64,000 nucleotides of DNA from Aquila chrysaetos chrysaetos. Lineage: Eukaryota; Chordata; Aves; Accipitriformes; Accipitridae. The stretch spans positions 16,196,938 through 16,260,937 of the forward strand of contig NC_044022.1 in assembly GCF_900496995.4 (NCBI RefSeq), in the 5' to 3' direction. Position 1 is the stretch's first letter. Each line of letters opens with the position of its first letter. Of this stretch, positions 50,867 through 62,689 are shown piece after piece. Under the pieces are notes generated by a model. That model had not been told where the DNA came from, made no database searches, and worked only from the letters and a program-made list of their open reading frames with translations. A program made the position numbers and the translations under genes.

Positions 50867-51690
50867 TGGAAGGGATCTCGGGGGGGTCACTAATCCACCC
50901 TCCCACTCAGAGGAGCACCACTGCCCACACTAACCAAGGTCCTTACCTAGGTGCTGGCAGGACTAGCACCCAGGTGTTGAAAATATTCAAGGATAGAGAC
51001 TCTACAACACCTCTGGCAGCCTGTCCCAGTGCTGTGCCACCCTCCCAGAGAAAAAGTTTTTCCTAATGTCCAACCCTGAACCTCATAACCTGGAATTTGT
51101 GGTTGTTGTCCCTTGTTACATCCAAAGAGACTGGCTCTGCCATTTTCATAACCTTCAGATAGTTGCTGGCTCCCATTAAATCATCCCATCGCCTCTTCTT
51201 CACATGACTAAACAAGACCACCTCCCTTAACCTCTCCTCTTAGCTTGTGTGCTGTAGGGTCTCTCATCATCTTGGTAGTCTTCCACTGGACCATGTTCTC
51301 AACATCCTTCTTGAACTAAGAGCCTGGAAACTGGAGACGGTGTTCCAGGTGCTGCTTCACCAGTGGGGGATAATTACTTTCCTCAATCTGCTGGACGTAC
51401 TTCTGATGTTGCCCAGCACGTGGCTTGCTTTATTTTTGAGAAGTCACATTCAGCTTGATGTTCATGTAGCCCCCAGGTCCTTTCCAGCATGGTTGTTTAT
51501 CAGCCAGCCAGTTCCTAGCCTGTACCAGTGCACGCGAGTTTTCTGCTCCACATGCAGAACTTGCTCTTTCTCCTTGCTGAATTTCCCAAGGTTTCTCTTG
51601 GCTCACTCCACGTTTCTCAAGGCCTCTCTGAATTGAAGTTGTACAAGCCAAGATGTCAACCCTGCTTTCTAATTTAGTATTGTCTGCAAA
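50867..51690 (-). mobile_element. Old CR1 LINE, RT end plus 3' UTR
   Basis: The plus strand is the complement of a CR1 tail: GTTGGTTGGAAGGGATCTCG, then TTTTTCCTAATGTCCAACCC, CTTAACCTCTCCTCTTAGC, TGGACCATGTTCTCAACATC and CTCCACATGCAGAACTTGC. It ends near GTATTGTCTGCAAAATAGTG, the complement of the segment coding FADNTKL. Divergence from the young copies at 15-25 kb is high, so this is an older subfamily. The terminal octamers are lost. Confidence 0.8.
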
Positions 51691-54600
51691 ATAGTGTGCT
51701 AGCCAACAGTAGCAAAAAACTCTCTTAGTGCAATAAACATAAGACCTATCTTGACAAATAACACTGATTTTAGTCAGAAAATTGGAACCTGGGAAAATTA
51801 TTTTACCGCAGTAGAAAACTGCAAACAAATGTAGAAATACAGTGCTAAGGGAGAGTCAAATCCTCTGAGGGCATGAGCTGCACTTAGAATCAATCCAGAA
51901 CCCATCCAATACAATGAACACTACCTAAAACAAGCACAATCCCTAGTCTGCCTTAATTAAGGATTCAAAGTGGTCCAAAAGCTCTACGGTTAGTAATTTT
52001 ACCCATTTCTACAGATAATGTGAGAGATTTGGGACCCATGAAATTCAGTGGGAAAGCTCAATTGACTTCTGTAGAATTCTGATTCACTCAATAAATTTGA
52101 TCATTATCAGCTGCAATGGCAGTTCTTATTTTCCTTCAGGAACTTAAGTTTCAGCATTGATATATGACTTTGGAGGAGTCTTTGTCTAGTCAAGTTCTCA
52201 TTTCCATTGCTTGAAGATTTGGTGCTAAGCCATTCCAGTTCCAAAGCTTAGCCAATTACATTGATGATGCCAGGCCTAATCCTGCAAACGGTAAAGTCAA
52301 CAAAAATGTTGGCATTAATTCAGGGTTTATGAAATGTTTCAGGACAACTCAACATGGAAGTCTTTATAAGCCAAGTAGTGAAAAATTTGAAAAAAAAAAA
52401 AAAAAGCTTTCCTTCTGAAGATTAATAGCAAGAGTTGGCTAGTTACTTTTGATTTTCTGCAGTCCCACAGTGAAACTTCAGCATGATGTTCAGCTGCACT
52501 GCAATGGCATCCATTTTAAGACTATTGTCATACGGGAACAAATCTGTCGAATTATTTAGCATGAGATCAAAATGAGACTTCCTATATTCATCAACTCACC
52601 TAGAGATAAAGCTCTACGCTGCATATTGAAGAAAGATATTACTGAAATCCACAGTAAGTTCCAACAGTATATACAGCATGGAAATCCAGTTTTATAACAT
52701 TTCCTATTTGTCCTATTATGGCAAATAAGAATTAGGTAAGTTCAGATGAGAGGACAGTAGCCTAAGATGTTTCTATGAGTAATACTGTCACCATAAGTTC
52801 CTTTCCATGTTACACCCGCATCTGTGGAGACTAAATACATGTTTACATTTACATGTTGTGAGGAGTCCACTAGTTCAAAAGTCTTTATAGAATTTGTATC
52901 TACAGCATGATGAAACCCATTTTCAAGGCATATTTTAGAATTTTTACAAATTACAGATCCATTTATTTTGCTATCACCATGTGCTCTTCAAACTCCTCAC
53001 AATGTGGGAGTTAGCACAGAGATATATTTTAGTTAGATGTTGATCACAGTCACTACAGAAAGTAACAATAGGTGTGTCTTCAATTAAGAGTCCAGCAGCC
53101 TCCTAGAAATTTTGGTGTAGTAAACTTACAAGCAAGATGTGGTGTGTTGCTGTAGAGTGAGGGATGCAGGGAGTGACCTCCCTGTCAGGACCAGGGTTAG
53201 GAGTCAGGTGTCCTCAGACGTGTGTGTAGGCGAGGGATTTCCCTCTCCTTTTTAACATCTCATTTCTCTTCATGAGAAGAAATACCAGCCTGGCAGTAAC
53301 CCACATCAGCTCTAGTTTGCCTCATTTCTGCCGTAAGACACAGCGCGTCAGTGGCACGATCGTGATCAGCTACTCTGCGCTAGGAAAAACTCCACAGACG
53401 TCACTAGGAAGTACAACATGATGAAGGCTGAGTAGTGTTACCAGATGCCTGCAGACCTTCCAGTGGGAACACACCTGGTTTTGTCTGCTTTGGAGGTAAA
53501 CCATCCCAGGAGATAGCTCCATGGACTGAGGACCACACAGACTTCTTGGTACTGTATACACAAATTGGGGAACTGTGGTTTAACTGCTCTGTGGAAACCA
53601 CAGTCAGCTCCACTACTGCTGATGGTCAGGAATTTAAAATAAAATGCTGGCTGCTAGTAATGAAGCTGTTGCAAAATAAAAAATATTTTGCTTATTCGAA
53701 GGTTAGTTGTTTGCCGTTTCTAACAGCAGTAAACGTTTTCGCCTAGAGCTTCCCAGCTGGCTTCCTCTTCTACTCTGACTCACTCTGTTTTGTCACACTT
53801 GAGAAGTATTTAAGCCTAGAAAAGTCTTTGAAGTTATTTGTCAACTGACTTGCAAACACAGTTTAAAAGTACTGCAAGATGTGGTTGTATTTTCAGCCAC
53901 AGCTATCAAACCAGACATCCTGTCAACCAGGGAAACCCTGTGGAGTTTTTTATCCTAAGAAAACGTGATCAGCTTCAAAGACTAGCAGGATGCTATCTGG
54001 TACCAAAATGACACTAAGAATGACTTTGAAATCTCTTCTTCATAAATAGCCCCCATCATTTCAACACAAGTTTTTGCTAAGAACCTAAATCCTGTATGAA
54101 AAAGAGTGATAAAAGTTCTGTTCTGTTCTGTATAAATTGCATGCTGTATTTTAACGTAAAGTTTAAATTACTTTAATTCGATTACCTAGCGTTTCATACT
54201 CAGGATTATGATCTTTCTGCTTGGAAGTTTAAAATTCTGAAACATGATGAGAGATAAAAGATTCAGTTGAATGTTGATGCCTGCCTTGTTGGATTCTGGA
54301 CAGACAAGCCCACATTATTGCACACGCAGCAAATACTATGTTAAAATATTCTGCCTGGCTACATTTCTGCTTATGACTGTGAGCAGTGTTGGATTAAAAC
54401 TATGTAAAGCTGACATTTCCAGGTCAAGGCACAGGCATGAACAAATGTGCTGTGCACACTGTGGATGGAGGATCCTGTCCCAGAATGTTCTTCCACCTTC
54501 CATTGCAGCACACATCTTTGTTGTTCACCAGTGTAGACCAGAGCCAAAATCGTAGCAGAAAACTTTCCTGACAAAACCACACGATCCTCTGACCCTTTGA

Positions 54601-56589
54601 CATGTGTGTGTGTACCAGCAAGTCCAAATTTGGCTCTGTGGATATTTGTTAGCAGTTACCATGGATTTCAATCTTCCTTGGTTTTTGGAGCACTGGACAG
54701 CATCTTACACAGCAACAGTGGCAGGGGCAGTGATGTGCAACCAGCTCTGATGCTCTCATTTTACCCAGTGAGCATCCCCCAGACCAGAGGGCAAGGGTTT
54801 GTGCTAGAGCTTTTCTTCAGGCATCTCTGAACATCAAGCATCGAGGTGACGTTTCAGCCCAGGAGACAAGACTAGCTCTAGTTTGAGGTAAATCTCCTAA
54901 ATCACATATAGTCTAGTTATGGGGCTCTCAATACCAATTGATTTAATAATCTGACCCCCTCTTATTGTGCTTCATTGCTTGATAATGTAGGCGTAGCCTT
55001 TGAAAGATGTCAGTGTTTGAACACTGTTATTAATACATGGAAGCAATGATAACATTTGTCTTTTAAAACAGTACTGTTTAGTTTGGAAATGAAATAATAT
55101 AAAAAAGCTAAGAGAAAAAGGTAGCTGAACAGTTAAGACAGTAAAAAAATCACTACAATAAAATGTGAGCACAGTTAAATTACCCAAAACCCCACTTAAT
55201 GAAATATTATAAATATGATAGTAATATTAATAACATTACTATAATATTATGCAATTTTATTATATGTAAACAAATTGCTTAGTTTTATTCAAATGAAAGA
55301 TAAGACACATAAAAAGGTCAGGAACATGAATATATCGGACTAGCTAAGAATTACCCAAGCCTCGTAACTGAAATAAAAGATTCAGTAGAAAAGATCTAAA
55401 AGACATTTCTCCGTTGTACAAGGTTGCACAAAAAGGAAGAGGGAGCAAAGGCACAAATGAGATTCACAAATCTGCCTTTGTTGCAGCAAAACTGAGCTAG
55501 TGCATGAATCCAGGATAGACCCAGAAAGTCTTTTCACTTGGAAAATTTTAAAACAAGATCATGAAAAAAAAAAAAATACTAAGAATGAGAAAGCAGGGGG
55601 ATGGGCATAGAATAAAAATGAAGCAAGGAGCAGAAGTGAAATGCAACAAGCTTAATCAAAGCATCTATCTGAAAACCCAGTGTTTTTCAAACATTATTGT
55701 GTGGTTCATGATCAAATTTGCATCTAAAAAGTGAGAACAATGTTTTCAAAAGCAGCTACTCCCCTAGTGCCTCAGGTGCAATTTTCAGTGCCAATAATTT
55801 TTTTTTTTGTTTAGCAGTCAAATGGAAATGCTGAAAAGAGTTGGTTTGGAGCCAGCTAAGGGTATTTTTTTCCCCTTCTCACTAATATAAAAATAACAAC
55901 AAAGTTTTAGTGTTAGAGAGGAGTTCCAGACAATCAATAAAACAAACATCCCATTTCATTCACAGATAACTGTAAAAAAAGCAAAGGAAAACAAAGTCTA
56001 GCTTCACACAGTTGTCACTGAGACTCTTCCTTTTTAACAATATTCAGTGTGGTTTAGATACTTCCTTAGCATCTGAGAGCCCCAGAAACAAATCCCATCT
56101 CCACCTCTTAGGATCACATCCTAGGAAAGATGTGAATTATCAGTCTGAGATAGAACTGGAAATAAGGAATTCTTCAACTCTGACTTTAAGTTATCCATCA
56201 ATCCTAGTTATTTTTTGTCACTGTACAATACAATCCCCTCCTTTAAAAAGACAGTAATGCTTGTTTGTCCCACAAATGTGCTGGAGGGATGTCTGGGAAG
56301 AATTCTGGCAATGAAAACTGTAGAGTAAGTGCTAAGTATTATTAATTTGGAAAAGAATGTGCTACAATTGTTCTAGAAATAAGGCAAAGACTGATCATTA
56401 AGTTGGATTTTTAAACATGAAGACAGGAAATATCCTGCCTACCAACCTGGTCCACCACCTCCTCACTTGATTGTCGGTTGTCATCTCCCTCCCCTGTCAC
56501 TCCTTCTTACAGTTCTCCAGGTTCATCAGGCAAATGATCACTACTATGTGTTTCTCGTGTTATCACAGCACTTAGGAAACAATCATGGA
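51691..56589. other. Spacer DNA, no gene recognised
   Basis: AT-rich non-coding sequence with A runs at ~52387-52402 and 55564-55576 and a TAATATTA-rich stretch at ~55200-55270. No exon or known repeat was recognised. Confidence 0.45.
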
Positions 56590-57190
56590 TCCTTCTAGAT
56601 ATGGTACAAACACAGCTGTGGTGCTACATGTTGAGGTGAATCTCATCTCATCCTAGCAGTTCTTAGTCCTCAAAGAGGGGACATCCCATAGTCATAAAAG
56701 CCAACTTCCCATTTTCAGCACCAGCTGTGCAAACAATAGTTGACCTACAGGTTCCATCAATTCCTCAAGCCCTACTCCCTCACCAGTAGGATTGAGGAGA
56801 AACCACCCGGGCACCTATGTCTTTGACTTGCCCCACAGCAATGTAGTCATGCTTGATACGCTCCATGTCTCCCCTGGCAGTATATTTGGTGTCCACATGG
56901 AAGAGCAGCACGGAGTAAAAGTCCGAGGCCCAGACAAGACTCAGCACATCGTCCCAGATCTCAGCACCCCAACAAACCTCCCCAGACAGCATGCTGGGGC
57001 AGCAAATGGGAGCTTCCACCTCCCGCAGCAGGGAGTCTCCAACTACTATCATTGTTTACGTCCTCCTGCATGGTTCAGGCTCAGCCAGCTCAGACACTTT
57101 GCTGGAGAGAGCTTCCAGGCCCTCATCTGCTACCAGAGCACCGAAGCTATTCTGTAGCTGCAAATGTCACTCCTGTCCCTGGACCTCCTC
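56590..57190 (-). pseudogene. Decayed CR1 ORF1 (SGNH-type esterase domain)
   Basis: The minus strand encodes a recognisable but broken CR1 ORF1. LQNSFGALVADEGLE (57165-57110 region) precedes an in-frame stop. MIVVGDSLLREVEAPIC follows from 57052 and includes the GDS nucleophile motif of SGNH esterases. SDFYSVLLFHVDTKYTARGD, KHDYIAVGQVKD and GARVV lie further on. After frame damage, GFYDYG and an ELLG...DEIHL segment (56647-56633) keep the D-x-x-H block. CR1-family LINEs are known to carry an esterase-like domain in ORF1, so this is a retrotransposon remnant and not a host gene. It is unusual because most genomic CR1 copies are 3' fragments. Confidence 0.8.
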
Positions 57191-59856
57191 AAATCATCCA
57201 TGACCTTGCAAAGCTATCTTTTGTTCTGGTTTTATGCAGTACCTAGAAGGATCCACATTTGTTTCCTAAGTGGTGTTATAATACAAAACAAACTAATGAT
57301 CATTTGGTATTACCTTGTTGTAACAATGGTTAAGACTGAGAGTTTAGTGACAGGTTATTTCAGGTTCTATGCTGCCTCTGTGGTTCTTTGACACTATGAT
57401 AACTCTTACATATATCGAGAGGCTTATTTATGTTAAACTTTTAGTAAGTCAGGCTAGATATTGAATCACAAACTCTTGACTTATGAACTGCTCAGTTTAA
57501 TGAATGGACTCTGTCTAAGGCATTTTAAGGCATTTCTTCAATTACTTTACAATCTTCTGCTGGAACTTAGAATCACTTTGAACAGAGAGGCCTATGAAAA
57601 TGTCAAGTTTCACAGTAACCCATTTTTGTCAGCAAGAACATTTTGTTGTCTTTGGATCGTGACATCTTCATCACTGGCTGAAACGTGGAACAGGTTTGGC
57701 TACTACATCTGGTAAAAAGCAGTACGAGGATATGAATAAAACAACAGCCAAGGAAATAGCTGCCTATCCAAACAGAACTTTCTTCAAAATCTTAGAGATA
57801 CTGATCTACATTTCTAAAGGCAGCTAGTCAATTTGATGTTTGATTTGGCACATCACAACAGGCTCAGGTCTTCATAGCACTAAAGTTCATCAATCTGTAA
57901 AAAAACAAGATCAGCTGTGAGGATGGATGAGACACCACAGAGCGAGTCCCCCAAACCACTAGTCACTTCTAGGGAAAGGCAGGAGTAAATTGGAGAAGCA
58001 AAAATAAACGCATTAACTTCAGTAAATTCAGCAACAGGAGTATATTTTTTTTCTTTTTGTCTCTTCTACTTATGTCTCATACATCTTTTCCCTTCATTTC
58101 TTACAGTTTTTATCTCTGCATTGCTGAACTATGTTCTCCTCTCCCCAGTTCCCTTCAGGAATTCCTGACCTTCTGGTCTATGACTCCTCTTTCATTCCCC
58201 TTGTCTGTGCTTCCTCCTTTTCCTCTTGCTGGTGCCTCTCCTGGCACTAAACACAGTAGGTTCATCTTCTCTCTAGAAACCCCTCTTCTTTTTTGTCCAT
58301 TTCCATAGCCTGTACCTACTCCATCTCCTAGTTAGTATATTACCACCTCATTTCTTCCCCAGAAACTTACACAGAAAAGGGTGTGTGAATGGAAACAGTT
58401 TGGTGAGCATTGGAGCTGAAGCCAGATCGCTCCCAGTTTTTCTCCTGTCTTGTATCTTTTCTGCCACCCCTTCTCTCATGATACCTGCCTATTCTGCTGC
58501 ACAACAGGCAGTATAGCTAGTGAGGAGAGCATCACTTGTCTCTAGCAGCAGTCCCTGGGAATGAAGGTACATCTAAATTCCCAAAGGAAAACCAAAAAAG
58601 TCCATAAATTTCAGCACCTAAATCAATTTGAATAAATTGCTTTATTTTAACGCTGTTCTTCCCTCACGGATGTTCATGGGAAACAGAGATCCTGATCTTT
58701 GACAACTGCATGCCTTCACTAGAAGCCTCAGGTACATGAGTTTTAAAGTTGTGCCAATGTCTCCAAACTCTGAGGCATTATTTGGTTGTATTTTCTATGG
58801 TGTGGCTAAAATTCTCTTTGTTCAAACACATACCAGAAGTCACTGCAGTCAATACCTGGCACAGATTAGGCCTGCTCTATAAACAAAATGTTCCTACAAG
58901 TACTCCCTCTAGAGCAAAGGCAGCGTGGCAGAAGGCTGTACTGGTTAAATGCTTCTTATAGTAGCAATAACTTAATTCATGCTGCTGTTGTAACTAAGAT
59001 GCCACTATCTCCAGAGCTCACAAGATCAAGATAGGAAGAAAGAGGTGCTAGGTATGAAGCTAGCTGTATTTTTAAACCACTAGCCCTTGAGAACATGGGA
59101 AGGAGCTTCATTTAATGGCAAAATATGCTGAGTTCATATATTCTGCAAGCTCATGGTACCAACAATATTACTCTCATAAAGCTAATGAACTCTGTTTCCT
59201 TAGGGTTGAAAGCTTTCACCTTCCACTACAAGTTAATACATTTCACTGAAAGAGAGAAGGTGGGCACATTGAGGAGACTATGCTAAAATCCACCAGCTCA
59301 CAAGGAACAGGTCTGCTCCTCAAAAGCCACACTCCACTGACTGTAGAGAAAGAAATACATGCCCCAGAGCACCAGCTGACCATTGCAGGCAAATGCTAAA
59401 ATGCCTGAAATGATACCTGGATCAATCTCTTTCAGAATGTGTGTTGGAAGGAGGGCTTTTCCAAACATTTGAATTGTTTAAGGTTGGATGTTAAGAAAGG
59501 CAAGTAAGGTTCATTATCTACACGAAACCAACACTCACTACTCATCAGCAGGAAACAAGTGATTATTGCACATGTTTACAAAAGGTTTCAGAATATGAAA
59601 TAAGGCGACTCAACATAGCTGTCCTAAACAGGTTTCTTATCCAAAAATTTCATGTCTGTTGGCTACTTACTAAAGGAAGAGGTGGGTTAGCTCTGCAAAA
59701 AGATGCCCGGTGGTGATTACTATAAGACCATGTAGGTAATCTGATGAAAAAATAACATTGAACAAAACAGATCTGCAGTCCTGTGAGATGTCTGTGAATT
59801 ATAAAATTATATTACCCTGAAATTTTAAAATGAGGTGTTACAGTGAAAGTTTCTCA
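57191..59856. other. Spacer, includes C11orf97-like 3' UTR at right end
   Basis: AT-rich non-coding sequence. On the minus strand the first polyadenylation-type hexamer after the stop codon at 59857 is ATTAAA at 59116-59111, with AATAAA at 58646-58641 further on. No other gene was recognised. Confidence 0.45.
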
Positions 59857-59996
59857 TTATTGACTCTTACTTTTCTTTCCTGCATGCCTTGAGTAGAGTT
59901 GAGGCTGTAAAAGTAAACCATTTCTGTTCTGTGAGACTGGTTTCAGGCTTCCAATGGAGAAATTCTTTTTCAAACTCCAAATTCCCTCCAGAGCCA
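59857..59996 (-). CDS. C11orf97: C11orf97-like protein, last coding exon
   Basis: This terminal exon of a small split gene follows an acceptor reading TTATTAACAG on the minus strand. The exon starts at 59996 with TG, completing a valine codon begun by G in the previous exon. It encodes (V)ALEGIWSLKKNFSIGSLKP, then VSQNRNGLLLQPQLYSRHAG and KKSKSQ, ending in TAA at 59859-59857. The pattern ALEGIWS-x-K-x-N, I/VGxLKP, RN, LLPQ and YSRHxG is what I remember of the C-terminus of mammalian C11orf97. That ~100-residue protein of unknown biochemical role is placed at ciliary basal bodies, and its mouse form is reported as a FOXJ1 target in ciliated tissue. The phase fits the exon at 62473-62577 exactly, and both lie next to FUT4 as in mammals. 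The bird protein has a longer, lysine-rich tail. Confidence 0.85.
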
Positions 59997-62472
59997 CTGT
60001 TAATAATTTGTCAAAATAATACCATTACAACTGATTACTTCCACTTGTTCTGGAACTAATGTAACTTTTAAAAGACAGTCCGTTTGGTCTATACAGTAAT
60101 TAGAAGTAGTTAAGCAGAACACCATAATCTTCCTCCATAGTTAATGAAAAGAGATTGAGACCTTCAGAGAGCAATTCAGATTGCTAAAGATACACAACAC
60201 TCTCTGCTGTCTGTAGAACAGCTTAGGACCGCTAGGCTGCTAGCTGAAGCAGGATGCAGCTGATATATAACGTATGAGAAACAGCAGTAATACCATTGAT
60301 GCATCCAGCATGATTTATTGGTCATACTGGAATACCAAATGCCCTCATAAAAAAAAAGCATTTTTATTTTGTGGAAAGGTTACAATTTACTAACCATCTA
60401 TTTTATGTGAAACAATAAACTTACTAATCATCTAAACTGTGTAAATCACTAACCATCCAACCTGACAATTGTTGTTTATCAGAGCCCCGACCACTTAGGG
60501 AGCATCTCTAATTCTCCAGATGTATACAGATGGAAAAGGAACTAGGTACTTGCTGAAGTTGTTGAGACACATGAGCAGACCAATGTTAGCACCTGCAGTT
60601 CAGCTACTTGTCCAGAACCCCTTTACAGTCAATGGGAAAGGAACAGGCACTTTTAGAGCATAACACATGCAACAGTAGGTATCTAGGACAAGTCAGAAGA
60701 ATTGCATTTTCAAAGTGCCTTTTTCTCTCCATTTACTATAAACAGAGCCTATGTCATTCATTTGCAGGTGTGTGCTGTAATTGCCTAAGGAGCCTAATCA
60801 CAGTAATGGAGTTGCAGGTTTAAATGGTCTTTACATCTGACAGGATACTGATTAAATCACCTAACTTATGTACATTTTTTTCTGTGAATCCAACTGTTTT
60901 AAATTCATTTTTAGTGAGTTTAGATTTGGGTCTCAAACCTACATAAGAGAAACCAGACTTTTAAAAAAATTTTCCAAATTTCGAAACAAAGGCAAAAATG
61001 CCCTTACTACATTTGTGGACAATGTAATAATTAGGAAACAGAGTAGGGGCTTATTCCAACAAAATGCAGCTTAATATAACCAAGGAATAGCTTTATTCTA
61101 TGGAAGAGAATGTGGGGCTACAGAATGGGAACTGTGTATTGTGGAACAAAAGCATCATGGATTTAGGAGTAGCAGTAGACAGTTCAAGGTCCTCGTGCTA
61201 ATGTTAGCGCTGAAATAAACAGGTGATTCTCTCTCTACAGGCTACTAGTGATATAAATACTGAAATACCATCATCAGATTTAGTATTCACATTTTAAAAG
61301 AGGAGGCAAAACAATTGGTGAGAGTACATAAAGAGCCAAACCCAAATATTTGTGTATATACCTTCTCTGTAAGAAAATCCTGGATACTAAAACAGGCACT
61401 ATTACATATCCAAGAAAAGCAAGGAGCTGAATCATGCAAATCCAAATTATTAATTGGGCTTTTTTTTTAAATATACCAATCACTTGAACAAACTAATGAG
61501 GGAAGCTGTGGAATAACCAGCTTTACTCAGTGGACTCTACAGAGAGGTACCTAATAAAATACAATGGCTTGGCTGATAAAGGCAATAAAATCTCATAGTC
61601 AACCAGATAAGATGACTTATCCCTAAACACTACAAACTTCTGAAAATTAATTTTCTACAGTTAGATTAATAGATCTTATGGCTGCAGGAGAGCACCAGCA
61701 TGATGTGAGTTTTGTCTTATATGGGTCACTTGGCTTCAGGCTAATTACTGCACCAAGACTAGCAAAAGAGCTTGGACCAGGGCTAACAGTTTAAGTGCAA
61801 AATATTTAAAGTGTGCATTAAAAATGGTGAATCTAATTGATCTTTGTTTAATTGTTCCAGCATTAAGTTCTCGTTTTGTTAAAAACCGCAAATTATTTCT
61901 ATTCTGATCTTATCTCATTTTTACCTCCAGTTCTTGGAACTTTTAACAGTCTAGCTAGACTGAACACCTTGTTTCCTCTTAGACTTCCATTTCCTCATTT
62001 GCCTACTGTAATCAAGTCTCTCCATAACCCTTAACCTCCATTAGCTGCCTAAACAGACTGATTTTCTAATTGCTTTCACTGTTTACCTGTCCTTTGTTTA
62101 CCTTTATCATTCTTACCTCAACTCTTTCTTTTCAACACCAACTTCAGTTCTGAACAGCAGAAGGGGACAAAGTATTCTAATAACTACAGCACTTCTTTCA
62201 AAGAAAAAGGTAACAAAACCTCCCTACTACTTGGCATTTGTTTCTGTTTTATTAAACTGATAGATCATACTGATGTTCTCTATGGTCCTGTAATTTCAGA
62301 TGAAAAAAAATTAACAAAGACTTCATGCAGTTCTTCTGTTTCTAAATGTTCCCCAGGCTATTACATAAATGTTCAGGGCTGTTTTTTGAAAATAACAATT
62401 TTGCCACAGTTCCTTAAAACAATTTATATTTGCCCTGACAAACACTTGCCATTTGCTGATAAGGAAGATTAC
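59997..62472 (-). other. C11orf97: Intron of the C11orf97-like gene
   Basis: About 2.5 kb between the two recognised exons, with donor GTAATC at 62472 and acceptor ending TTAACAG at 59997. It is AT-rich and non-coding, with no recognised transposon. A chance EGIW-like string at ~60330 is discussed under rejected items. Confidence 0.8.
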
Positions 62473-62577
62473 CTGCAGCTGGATGTTTAACATGGCATGC
62501 TTCTTTCTGAAAATAAAGCTCCTCTTCAAGTATTTCTTTAACTCTCCTAGATGGCTCAACATACACAAATTTCTTCC
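62473..62577 (-). CDS. C11orf97: C11orf97-like protein, internal coding exon
   Basis: This 105-base internal exon lies between the acceptor TTTTACTAACAG and the donor GCAG|GTAATC, both on the minus strand. It begins with GG, the last two bases of a split codon (TGG if the tryptophan of the mammalian protein is kept). It encodes KKFVYVEPSRRVKEILEEEL, YFQKEACHVKHPAA and the first base of the next valine. As I recall, mammalian C11orf97 has KKFVYCEPHKRIKEVLEEE followed by HIKxPPA at this position, so identity is high. The charged EEE/K stretch is probably helical. No transmembrane or catalytic motif is visible. The upstream coding exon with the start codon is not resolved, so the gene model is incomplete at the 5' end. 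Confidence 0.87.
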
Positions 62578-62689
62578 CTGTTAGTAAAACATAGTACAAA
62601 AGAACCAGTTACTTTAAATCCCCTGAATGCTAACGCGCTTTGCCAAATGTAATGTCATTTTATGCTCCAATACACTTTAAGGCGAATCA

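Noticed and set aside
60176..60361. Minus-strand string YEGIWY as an alternative last exon of the C11orf97-like gene
   Set aside because: Only four residues agree and the following sequence does not. The exon at 59996-59857 matches throughout and has the right phase.
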